Assembly: GCF_006542665.1 (NCBI RefSeq)
Contig: NZ_AP019735.1
Span: 2,728,001-2,792,000, forward strand
Source: Alistipes communis
Lineage (GTDB): Bacteria; Bacteroidota; Bacteroidia; Bacteroidales; Rikenellaceae
Direction of reading: 5' to 3'
DNA length: 64,000 nt
In this document: one piece after another, positions 34,468 to 42,044 of the stretch
How the letters are laid out: each line of letters starts with the position of its first letter
Position numbering within the stretch: position 1 is the first letter of the stretch
The notes under the pieces: generated by a model
Databases searched by the model: none
What the model was told of the DNA's origin: nothing
The model's input: the letters and a program-made list of their open reading frames with translations, nothing else
Position numbers and translations under genes: made by a program

Positions 34468-35730
34468 ATGACATTAACGATTATAGTCGCGATCGTAGCC
34501 TTTCTGGCGGTGACGCTCGTTCTGGTGGGGCTGCTTCTCTATGCGAAGGCGAAGCTCACGTCGTCGGGCGACGTGACGATCGACATCAACGACGGCGAGA
34601 AGGTGCTGACCACCGAGAGCGGTTCGACGCTGCTCGTAACGCTCGCCAACAACAACGTCTTTCTGCCTTCCGCCTGCGGCGGCGGCGGTTCGTGCGGCAT
34701 GTGCAAATGCCAGGTGCTCGAAGGCGGCGGCGACATCCTGCCGACCGAAACGGGCTTCATTTCGCGCAAAATGGCCAAGGATCATTGGCGTCTGGGGTGT
34801 CAGGTCAAGGTGAAGGAGAACCTGAAAATCCACGTTCCCGAAGCCGTGCTCGGCGTCAAGAAGTGGGAGTGCGAGGTGATCTCGAACCGCAACATCTCGA
34901 CCTTTATCAAGGAGTTCGTCGTGAAACTGCCCGAGGGTGAAAACCTCAATTTCCGTTCGGGCGGCTACATCCAGATCGACATCCCGAAGTACGATGCGAT
35001 CAAGTTCTCCGACATGGACGTCGACCCGCAGTTCCGCGCCGACTGGGACAAGTTCAAGATGTGGGATCTGGTGACGACCAACCCCGAACCTACGTTCCGC
35101 GCCTATTCGATGGCCAACCACCCGGCCGAAGGAAACATCATCATGCTCAACATCCGTATCGCCACGCCGCCGTTCGACCGCGTGAACGGCGGATTCATGA
35201 AGGTCAACCCGGGTATCTGCTCGTCGTACATCTTCTCGCGCAAACCGGGCGACAAGGTGACGATTTCGGGCCCCTACGGCGAGTTCTTCCTGCCGGACAA
35301 CCTGCCCGATACGCAGGAGCTGGTCTTCATCGGCGGCGGTGCCGGTATGGCGCCGATGCGTAGCCACATCATGCACCTGTTCAAGACCGAGAAGACGAAA
35401 CGTCCCGTATCGTTCTGGTACGGCGCCCGTGCGTTGAAAGAGGCTCCCTACTTGAAGGAGTTCCACGAGATCGAGAAGGATTTCCCCAACTTCTCGTTCC
35501 ATCTGGCGCTTGACCGTCCCGATCCCGAAGCCGATGCGGCAGGGGTGAAGTATACGCCCGGGTTCGTGCACAACGTGCTCTATGAGAACTATCTGAAAAA
35601 TCACCAGGCACCGGAGGACTGCATCTACCTGATGTGCGGGCCTCCAATGATGTCGGCCTCGGTGGTCAAGATGCTCGACGACCTGGGCGTGCCGCCCGAA
35701 AATATCCTTTACGACAACTTCGGCGCCTGA
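34468..35730 (+). CDS. nqrF: Na+-translocating NADH:quinone reductase subunit F
   Basis: 420 residues. One N-terminal helix, then a 2Fe-2S ferredoxin domain with C70, C76, C79 and C111 (SACGGGGSCGMCKC, RLGCQVKV), an FAD domain with RAYSMANHP, and an NADH domain with FIGGGAGMAPMRSH and YLMCGPPMM. It is the entry point for electrons from NADH. Last gene of the operon, followed by a strong terminator. Confidence 0.97.
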   Translation: MTLTIIVAIVAFLAVTLVLVGLLLYAKAKLTSSGDVTIDINDGEKVLTTESGSTLLVTLANNNVFLPSACGGGGSCGMCKCQVLEGGGDILPTETGFISRKMAKDHWRLGCQVKVKENLKIHVPEAVLGVKKWECEVISNRNISTFIKEFVVKLPEGENLNFRSGGYIQIDIPKYDAIKFSDMDVDPQFRADWDKFKMWDLVTTNPEPTFRAYSMANHPAEGNIIMLNIRIATPPFDRVNGGFMKVNPGICSSYIFSRKPGDKVTISGPYGEFFLPDNLPDTQELVFIGGGAGMAPMRSHIMHLFKTEKTKRPVSFWYGARALKEAPYLKEFHEIEKDFPNFSFHLALDRPDPEADAAGVKYTPGFVHNVLYENYLKNHQAPEDCIYLMCGPPMMSASVVKMLDDLGVPPENILYDNFGA

Positions 35731-35753
35731 CGTTCGGCGTAAGACAGAAAAAT

Positions 35754-35780
35754 AAGACCCGGCAACGGGTCTTATTTTTT
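35754..35780 (+). terminator. Terminator of the nqr operon
   Basis: AAGACCCG / CGGGTCTT stem with a GCAA tetraloop followed by ATTTTTT. Confidence 0.9.
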
Positions 35781-35879
35781 GCGGTTATGCGGTCTTCGCT
35801 TTCGTGTGAGCGGCCGGACGACGGGACGGATCGGGTGCCGCCGGCTGCGGTTCTGTGCCGCGGATCGGAGGCCGGAGCC

Positions 35880-36284
35880 TTATTGCTGCGGGAAGCGTTC
35901 CTTCGGCCCCTTGCACAAACATTCGAGCAGCAAGTCGGCGGTGAGCTCCGATCCCTGCCGGCCCGCATGACGGAGTGCGATTTCCAGCAGCCGGCGGAGT
36001 TCTTGCAGAAGAGCTGCCGTCTGCGTCTGCGGACATTTCGTGACCAGCAGGACGTACAGATGCAGAAGTTCTTTGAGAGCCGGCGGTATCCGTACCTCCG
36101 CGAGGAGTTCCGACCGGTCGTAGCGCAGATAGTTGCGGCATGTGCTCTTTCCGATTCCGCAAAGAGTTTGCGTAATGAGCGAATGGCATCGTTCGTGGCA
36201 TCTGCGCGCGTTGCCGGTTTCGTAAAACAGCGAGTCCACATAGCAGGTGACCGCCACGCGGTAGAGATAGTGTTTATCCTTCAT
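35880..36284 (-). CDS. Hypothetical helical protein
   Basis: 134 residues, not recognised as a named family. It is rich in His, Arg, Cys and Leu, with a helix-forming second half (LKELLHLYVLLVTKC, ALLQELRRLLEIALRHAG). Competing minus-strand frames over the same DNA are Arg-rich and less protein-like. No ribosome-binding site or promoter is clear. It lies alone between the nqr terminator and an AT-rich structured region. Confidence 0.5.
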   Translation of the reverse strand: MKDKHYLYRVAVTCYVDSLFYETGNARRCHERCHSLITQTLCGIGKSTCRNYLRYDRSELLAEVRIPPALKELLHLYVLLVTKCPQTQTAALLQELRRLLEIALRHAGRQGSELTADLLLECLCKGPKERFPQQ

Positions 36285-37002
36285 GAGTGCCGATGTTACG
36301 TGTGGGACAATCCGTCTGCGATTTCTCCGTCCGGCGTCGATTCGGCGGGAGGTCGCGATGCCGGTCGTACGACACGTGGAAAACCGTGAGCCGCGGGGTA
36401 TCGTCCGCTTGTCCGGAGCGCGAACGTCGTCGTTTGTAGTGTCGGAAAGGCGCGGACGGCCGGTGCGCCGGATCGGATGGGGCGCTTCCGGTTGAAGACG
36501 GAAAATGCAAGCGATGGAGCGAATACTCGTCTGGATTCGCCGTGCAGGTTCGTGACCTGTTTTGTTGAAGTTTTTTCATTTTCGGCATATTTTTTGAACC
36601 GTTTGTTTCAAAAAATACGCAGTCCCAACTGATGCATCCTTACTTTTAGCCTATAGTAACACATAGCTGAGAACTGCGCACATACAGTTTCAGCTGTTTA
36701 TCTGTTACTTTATAGGCTTTAGGATGGGATAAACAGGTTATCGGGCGGAGAGAATAATTTTCTCTTCATTATGTTCTACCAAAAGTAAGACTTTTTATCG
36801 CTTTTACAAAATTTTGGCAATATAAATTTTATATAATATTGTATCAACGGGTCGTTTAGACGTTTTTCCATGTCGGGATCGGGTTTCAGGGGGGGGGGCA
36901 TTCCGAAGGAGCAGGTTTGCGAATTGCGGCTCTTTGGAAGATTGTCCGGATGTAGGAGTCGTTCCGGAGCGGATGGAGGAGAGTTTCCCGCGGATAAAAT
37001 AA
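36285..37002. other. Long intergenic region with no convincing gene
   Basis: Open frames here are short and of shadow composition. The region turns strongly AT-rich from about 36580 to 36870. It contains the nested inverted repeat at 36627-36739, a small GAGAATAATTTTCTC palindrome near 36753, and a run of ten G at 36889-36898. Such G tracts can be slippage-prone. Confidence 0.5.
36627..36739. repeat. Nested imperfect inverted repeat (possible structured RNA)
   Basis: The outer arms AACTG / CAGGTT and CATCCT / AGGATG, the middle arms AGCCTATAGTAACA (36648-36661) and TGTTACTTTATAGGCT (36703-36718), and the inner arms AGCTGAGAACTG (36665-36676) and CAGTTTCAGCT (36685-36695) are nested around a loop near 36680. 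Together they would fold into one long bulged hairpin of about 113 nt. It could be a small RNA, a remnant of a non-autonomous element, or cruciform DNA. Confidence 0.55.
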
Positions 37003-37031
37003 AAGCTGCCGATCGGGTAGACCGGCAGCTT
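37003..37031 (-). terminator. Terminator of the blaI-blaR-like operon
   Basis: On the minus strand AAGCTGCCG (37031-37023) and CGGCAGCTT (37011-37003) form a stem followed by TTATTTTAT, 19 bp after the stop of the M56 peptidase gene. Confidence 0.85.
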
Positions 37032-37049
37032 CATTGGGCGAAGGAAAGA

Positions 37050-38768
37050 TTATTGCTTCATTTTGATAAGGATGACGCCGTTTTTGCCCCGTTCGCCGTA
37101 TCGGACGACGGCCGAGGAGTCTCTGTATACCGAGATCCTTTCGATCTTGTCGGGATCGATCTTCTCCATATCGGTCTGCGTGGCCTCCTTGTCGTCAATA
37201 AAGATTAGCGCTTCGCTGGCTTTGAAATCGACATTGCGGACTTTTACGACGACTCCGTTTCCGGATCGTTTTCCCTTGTCGTCGGTTTCGTCCGCTGCGG
37301 CTTGCTTGCCGCACCGGACGGGCAGCGTATAACGTACGCGGACCGGTTCCCCGTTGATCGTGCCGGCCTTCCATGCCGGTGACGATGCGACGATGCGTGC
37401 GGCGGCTTCGCCCATAGCGGGATCGGGAGTATCGAGAACCTGTACCTCGGCGACGGAGCCGTTCTTTTCGACGACGAACGTGAGGATAACTTTACCGCTG
37501 CGGTCGTATTCGGCCGCACGGGCGTCGACCCAATGCTGGAAATCTTGCAGCGTTCCCTTGCCTTCGAAAAGCGGCATCTTTTCGGCGACGAGATAGACGT
37601 CCGCTTCGCCTTTCGCTTTGCGGTAGCGCTCTTGGGGCAGATCGTTTTTACGGACGGCGTGGGCCGATACGACTTGTATCTGCTGCTGCGATCGGACCTT
37701 ATCAGCAGGTGCGGTTGAAGTCATCGAGACATAGACGCTTCCTTCGGATCCGGTTGTTATGCGGACCTGCTTTCGTTCGGTATCGCCGATTCGGTCGGTG
37801 GAGGTGGCGATCGTTTGGATGGCGTTCTGGGGATCGTGGAGAATCGTTCCGTCCTGCGCGAGCAGGATCGTGTCGACGGCGGAGGCGGGTGTTACCCGGA
37901 TTTCGGTGGCACGGGTAGTGAAGGCGAAGCTCACCAGAAGCAGAAGCAGCAGCGGCGGGATTCCCGCCAGACGCAACAGCGCGCGGCTGTCGCCGGAGTG
38001 TTTGGTCATCATCTGGAATCGTTTTTTGGTTAGTGAATCCCGCAACCCGTTGGCTATGTCCGGACTATAACCGAACTGGGTTTTGAAGATCGTGGCGATG
38101 TATTCGGACGGATCGTACCCTTGCGTCAGTACGTCACGGTCGGCTTCGTACTCCTCGACTTCGGCCAGACGCCGTGCGGCGATCCGGACGAAAGGATTCC
38201 ACCAGAGCAGGGCCTTTACGCACTCCATGACGATCCGCTCGGCGGAGTGACGGTGGCGGATATGGCTCAGTTCGTGGGCGACGACGGCCGCCATGTCGCT
38301 TTCGGGAATCGCATCGTGCAGATAGACCGTGCGGAAGAACGAGAACGAGGAGATGTCGGCCTGCGTCAGTACGATGTCGCAGTCGGCGCGGCGGATCGTC
38401 CGTGCGCCGTGCCGGAGACGGCGGATTCGCACGATCTGGGCGATCATCGCGCCGAACGAGAGCAGCACGCCGAGGGCGTACAGGAACAGCGTGACGGCGA
38501 CAGGCAGCGACGGAGTACCGGCATCGGTGGCGGCCGGTGTGGCGGTTGGTGCGGCGGCCGCGACGGGATCGGCTGCCATATAGAGTGTTTCGCCTGTCCA
38601 GACGGGAATGCTGAGCGCAGGGATGAGGGCGGCCAGCAGCATCGCGCCGATCAGATAGAGCCGGCAGTGGAGGAACGCCGTCCGGCGTTCGAGCAGCACC
38701 GAGTAGGCCAGCAGCAATGCCGCGCTGCATACGAGAACTTCGAGTGCGTAGATCAGCAGTTCTTTCAT
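37050..38768 (-). CDS. BlaR1/MecR1-type M56 peptidase with TonB C-terminal and plug-like domains
   Basis: 572 residues. The N-terminal part is polytopic with an M56 metallopeptidase motif AAVVAHELSHIRHRH (H165, E166, H169) and EVEEYEADRD downstream. After a last transmembrane helix (~262-280) come a linker, a TonB C-terminal domain (~395-480: GKVILTFVVEKNGSVAEVQV, AGTINGEPVRVRYTLPV), and a final segment similar to a TonB-receptor plug strand (KIERISVYRDSSAVVRYGER, then GVILIKM). There is no penicillin-binding sensor domain, so it is unlikely to be a beta-lactam receptor. It probably senses an envelope signal and cleaves the co-transcribed BlaI-type repressor. Confidence 0.87.
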   Translation of the reverse strand: MKELLIYALEVLVCSAALLLAYSVLLERRTAFLHCRLYLIGAMLLAALIPALSIPVWTGETLYMAADPVAAAAPTATPAATDAGTPSLPVAVTLFLYALGVLLSFGAMIAQIVRIRRLRHGARTIRRADCDIVLTQADISSFSFFRTVYLHDAIPESDMAAVVAHELSHIRHRHSAERIVMECVKALLWWNPFVRIAARRLAEVEEYEADRDVLTQGYDPSEYIATIFKTQFGYSPDIANGLRDSLTKKRFQMMTKHSGDSRALLRLAGIPPLLLLLLVSFAFTTRATEIRVTPASAVDTILLAQDGTILHDPQNAIQTIATSTDRIGDTERKQVRITTGSEGSVYVSMTSTAPADKVRSQQQIQVVSAHAVRKNDLPQERYRKAKGEADVYLVAEKMPLFEGKGTLQDFQHWVDARAAEYDRSGKVILTFVVEKNGSVAEVQVLDTPDPAMGEAAARIVASSPAWKAGTINGEPVRVRYTLPVRCGKQAAADETDDKGKRSGNGVVVKVRNVDFKASEALIFIDDKEATQTDMEKIDPDKIERISVYRDSSAVVRYGERGKNGVILIKMKQ

Positions 38769-38772
38769 GGCG

Positions 38773-39156
38773 TCAGCGTTTTTTGCGGATCTGTTGCATG
38801 ACGGAGAGGATCTCGTCCATCTCCTTCATCGAGATGTTCTCGTGTTTCGAGAAGAAGGTGACCATCTGCGCGAACGATCCGTCGAAATAGGTGCGCAACA
38901 TCGACTGCATCTGCCTGCCGGCGACCTCTTCGCGTGAGACGAGCGGTGTGAAGACATAGCTCTTTCCCTCGCTGCGATGGGCGACGTAGCCTTTATTTTC
39001 CAGAATCTTGATGAAGGTGGCCACCGTGGTGTACTTCGGTTTGGGTTCGGGGATGACGGCGAGGATGTCGTTGACCGTTCCCTCGCCGAGCGACCAGAGC
39101 ATCTGCATGATGCGTTCTTCGCCGTCGGTAAGCGGTTCGATTGCGGGTATTTTCAT
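38773..39156 (-). CDS. BlaI/MecI/CopY-family repressor
   Basis: 127 residues. Winged-helix N-terminal domain (LTDGEERIMQMLWSLGEGTV, PKYTTVATFIKILENKGYV) and C-terminal dimerisation helices, as in BlaI. The neighbouring M56 protease (4 bp downstream) is the expected partner that cleaves the repressor to induce the operon. A perfect palindrome over the promoter supports autoregulation. Confidence 0.93.
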   Translation of the reverse strand: MKIPAIEPLTDGEERIMQMLWSLGEGTVNDILAVIPEPKPKYTTVATFIKILENKGYVAHRSEGKSYVFTPLVSREEVAGRQMQSMLRTYFDGSFAQMVTFFSKHENISMKEMDEILSVMQQIRKKR

Positions 39157-39181
39157 GGCGAGGCGTTTTTTTTCGTTACGA

Positions 39182-39212
39182 CAAATTTAGTACTAAATTT
39201 TTAGATAAACAA
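39182..39212 (-). promoter_or_regulatory. Promoter with overlapping BlaI-type operator
   Basis: On the minus strand TTG (39212-39210), 20-nt spacer, TAAATTTG (39189-39182), about 26 nt before the repressor ATG. The perfect 18-bp palindrome AAATTTAGTACTAAATTT (39183-39200), with a TAGTACTA centre, covers the -7 box and part of the spacer, so bound repressor would exclude polymerase. Confidence 0.78.
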
Positions 39213-39448
39213 GTGTTTCTACGGTTTTTTTAGTAGGAATAAGCTTTTCGGCGGAATACCTTGATTATTAAGCGGCCTCTTCTATGTTTTCCGCTGTCGA
39301 AACCGTGCGGGGTGGAGCTGCGGCAGCCTGCTTTTTGGCATGACGCCTCTGGCCGCCGAAGCGTTCCGTCCCGACCGGCATCCGATTATTCGGGAAAAGC
39401 GTCGGGGCAGCATAGGGTATTTCAGACTATTTTATTAATTTTGAGGCG

Positions 39449-40039
39449 ATGAAAAACATAGTTTTCGATTTGGGCGGGGTGGTGTTTCACCGCGATGCGA
39501 AAAAGGTGCGCAAGGAGTTGATCGATTTTTTCGCGTTTATTTTCGCGGCGAAGATGCCCCTTTTCTGGGAGGAGTACGATCGGGGGACGCTGACCTTCGA
39601 CGAGGTGTTGGACGAACTGAGCCGGTCGAAAGGCTGCGACCGCGCCGTGGCCGAAGATTATCTGCGCGAAGCGCTGGATCGTCAGGAGGCGGTTCCGCAG
39701 ACTGCGGCGTTGATCCGCGACCTGAAACGGGCCGGATACCGGCTTTACGTGCTCTCGAACATGTCGCGGGAGTTCATCGATTTTCTGCGCCGGACCGAGA
39801 TTTACGGGTGCTTCGACGGAGAGGTGGTTTCATGCGAGGAGGGTGTCGTCAAGCCCGAACCGCGCATCTATGAAATTCTGCTCGACCGTTTCGGTCTCGA
39901 TCCCGCCGAAACGCTCTTCATCGACGACCGCCGCTCGAATCTCGAAGCCGCCGCGGCATTCGGTATTGCGACGTTCCATTTCCGTGAGCCGGAGTCGAGT
40001 TGCACGCAGTTGCGCGAAATGTTGTTGCAGAAGGAGTAA
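39449..40039 (+). CDS. HAD-family hydrolase (YihX-like)
   Basis: 196 residues. Motif I is FDLGGVVF (nucleophile Asp, the second Asp replaced by Gly as in YihX-type enzymes), motif II is LSNMS, motif III VVKPEPRIYE and motif IV FIDDRRSNLEAA. Members dephosphorylate small phosphometabolites such as alpha-glucose-1-phosphate; the substrate here is unknown. The upstream 292 bp has no gene; TAATTTTG at 39436-39443 is close to the ATG. Confidence 0.82.
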   Translation: MKNIVFDLGGVVFHRDAKKVRKELIDFFAFIFAAKMPLFWEEYDRGTLTFDEVLDELSRSKGCDRAVAEDYLREALDRQEAVPQTAALIRDLKRAGYRLYVLSNMSREFIDFLRRTEIYGCFDGEVVSCEEGVVKPEPRIYEILLDRFGLDPAETLFIDDRRSNLEAAAAFGIATFHFREPESSCTQLREMLLQKE

Positions 40040-40075
40040 TCACTTACCTTAATAATACGCTAAAACACGAACAAG

Positions 40076-40561
40076 ATGGGATTTTTTAAGGAATTCAAGG
40101 AGTTTGCCATGAAGGGCAACGTGATGGACATGGCCGTCGGCGTTATCATCGGCGGTGCGTTCGGAAAGATCGTCTCGTCGCTGGTCAACGACATCCTGAT
40201 GCCGCCGATCGGAGCATTGCTCGGCAATGTGAACTTCACCGACCTGCGGCTCGACATTTCGAAGATCCGCGACATGTCGCAGGCCGTAGGCGAAGTCGTT
40301 AACGAGGTGACGCCCGACGGTGTGAACATCGCCGGCAAGGCAGCCGAGACACTGGAACCGGTCTATTGGAACTACGGGGCTTTCATCCAGCAGTGCATCG
40401 ACTTTACGATTCTGGCTCTCTGCGTTTTCCTGATGGTCAAGCTGATGAACCGTCTGATGAAGAAAAAGGAGGAGGCGCCCCAGCCTGCACCGGAACCCGC
40501 TCCGACGAAAGAGGAGCTGTTGCTCGCCGAGATCCGCGACCTGTTGAAGGAGAAGAAGTGA
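40076..40561 (+). CDS. mscL: Large-conductance mechanosensitive channel
   Basis: 161 residues, slightly longer than E. coli MscL (136). FKEFAMKGNVMDMAVGVIIG and AFGKIVSSLVNDILMPPIGAL form the N-terminal helix and TM1; YGAFIQQCIDFTILALCVFL is TM2. The periplasmic loop and the charged C-terminal tail (EEAPQPAPEPAPTKEELL) are extended. It opens under membrane tension as an osmotic safety valve. Confidence 0.95.
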   Translation: MGFFKEFKEFAMKGNVMDMAVGVIIGGAFGKIVSSLVNDILMPPIGALLGNVNFTDLRLDISKIRDMSQAVGEVVNEVTPDGVNIAGKAAETLEPVYWNYGAFIQQCIDFTILALCVFLMVKLMNRLMKKKEEAPQPAPEPAPTKEELLLAEIRDLLKEKK

Positions 40562-40576
40562 CCGGGAGCGCCCGAT

Positions 40577-40622
40577 GAAGAAACGATCCCCGCGACCATC
40601 CGGTCGCGGGGATCGTTTCTTC
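40577..40622. terminator. Bidirectional terminator between mscL and the lipoprotein gene
   Basis: A 21-bp perfect stem, GAAGAAACGATCCCCGCGAC at 40577 onward and its complement ending at 40622, sits between two convergent genes. Confidence 0.88.
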
Positions 40623-40635
40623 ATGTCCGGCGGAT

Positions 40636-41814
40636 TTATTCCACCGGTTCGAAGGCTTTGTCGGGATTGCCCGTCCATTTATAAAGCTGTACGGTACTGC
40701 TCTGATTGCCCGTCTGCTTGTCCTTGGCGTTGTGCGAGATGTAGAAATAACCGTCGCCGATGGGGCAGAGTCCCGTCGTACCCCATTTGAAATTCCAACC
40801 CCACGTATCGCTTTGCGCATCATGCAGTCCTTCGGGCAGCAGCGAGAGCACCTCTGCCTCGACGGCGGGATCGAACCCTTGCAGCTGCTTGCGCTCGGGA
40901 GCCTTGCTGCCGTCGATGACGAAGTAGGAGTAGTTGGGATAGTGCGATTTCTTGCCCTTGTAGACAGCGGCGTGCATGTTGCCCGAGGCCTTGTCGTAGG
41001 CGAGGTTCTGGATGCCCCACGAGGTGTTGCCCGTGTAGAGGAAATATTTGTGGAGCGGTTTCTCGGGACCGCTCTTGTGCAGGTTCTCTTGCGTGAGCGG
41101 CTGCTCGTACTGCTTCCAGTCCCGGGTGTCGTAGGCCAGAATCACCTGATAGTCGTTGTCGGTGCGCAGCGTGTCGCCGTAGATGCCGTAAGCGACGTAG
41201 AGGTACTTCTTGCCGTCGCGGCTCTGGCCGAATGCGGGTGCGAATGTCACGCCGTCGATGCCCGAGCAGCCGAAACGGTGTTCCAGCTCCTGTCCGTTGT
41301 TGGAGACTTTGGCGTAGTAGTCGTCGACGGCCTCCTTGATGTAGACGGTCTTCATCACGTCGTCCTTTTCGGCATTCATCCCGATGCGGTCGATGCGGTC
41401 GACGTCGAAGACTGCGACGTAGAAACCCGTCTGCTCGTCGTTCCGGACGCCTTCCAGTTTGTTGAGAATGCCCTTTCCGATCGCGTCGTGCTTGTACTCG
41501 ATCGAAGCGTAGAGCCGTCCGTCGTCGGGATTGAGCGTCATGCAGCCCAAGTGCCCGGTCATGCCTTCGACGCTGCCGAGCAGGTTACCCTGCATGTCGG
41601 TTTTCAGGAGCGTGGTGGTGAACGAGAAGTACATGTAGCCGCGGTCGAGATCGACGGCGATGCCTTGTACGTGGAACGGGCCCTGTTCGCCCGAATAGAT
41701 CTGGCGGGGCAGTTTGGAAACATCGACCGGCATCTTGCCGTTCGGATTTCCCGACGGGCAGGCCGCGAGCAGCGGCACGACCAGCAGAATGGGAATCAGT
41801 CTTTTGAGAATCAT
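40636..41814 (-). CDS. Lipoprotein, possible beta-propeller, function unknown
   Basis: 392 residues with lipoprotein signal MILKRLIPILLVVPLLAAC (Cys19). Repeated motifs such as VQGIAVDLDRGYMYFSFTTT, GCMTLNPDDGRLYASIEY, YLYVAYGIYGDTL and NLAYDKASGNMHAAVYKG suggest a propeller-like fold for binding or sensing; I recognise no catalytic motif. Single gene with its own promoter. Confidence 0.75.
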   Translation of the reverse strand: MILKRLIPILLVVPLLAACPSGNPNGKMPVDVSKLPRQIYSGEQGPFHVQGIAVDLDRGYMYFSFTTTLLKTDMQGNLLGSVEGMTGHLGCMTLNPDDGRLYASIEYKHDAIGKGILNKLEGVRNDEQTGFYVAVFDVDRIDRIGMNAEKDDVMKTVYIKEAVDDYYAKVSNNGQELEHRFGCSGIDGVTFAPAFGQSRDGKKYLYVAYGIYGDTLRTDNDYQVILAYDTRDWKQYEQPLTQENLHKSGPEKPLHKYFLYTGNTSWGIQNLAYDKASGNMHAAVYKGKKSHYPNYSYFVIDGSKAPERKQLQGFDPAVEAEVLSLLPEGLHDAQSDTWGWNFKWGTTGLCPIGDGYFYISHNAKDKQTGNQSSTVQLYKWTGNPDKAFEPVE

Positions 41815-41901
41815 GTGGTTAACGGGTTAATAGTTATGAATTTGAATTGTGTTTCCTTTGTTTTTCGGATTTTCTTTCTTTTGTTTTCGTGACCGATCGA
41901 A

Positions 41902-41932
41902 CAAAAATACGAAATTGCAGGTGATAATCCAA
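41902..41932 (-). promoter_or_regulatory. Promoter of the lipoprotein gene
   Basis: On the minus strand TTG (41932-41930), 20-nt spacer, TATTTTTG (41909-41902), giving a leader of about 80 nt. Confidence 0.7.
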
Positions 41933-41984
41933 CGGTCGGTGTGAAAATCGGAAAATTTTGTCGTTCCCGCCGATGCAGGATACG

Positions 41985-42017
41985 AAAAAACCGGAAAACC
42001 CTGTTCGGATTTTCCGG
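41985..42017 (-). terminator. Terminator of the RND efflux operon
   Basis: On the minus strand CCGGAAAA (42017-42010) and TTTTCCGG (41998-41991) form a stem followed by TTTTTTC. Confidence 0.85.
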
Positions 42018-42044
42018 TCGTAAATATCGGTCGGAGGAAAAACG

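Noticed and set aside
36274..36588. 104-codon minus-strand frame in the gene desert
   Set aside because: Arg/Ser/Pro-rich with no protein-like pattern and no promoter; it overlaps the start of a better candidate.
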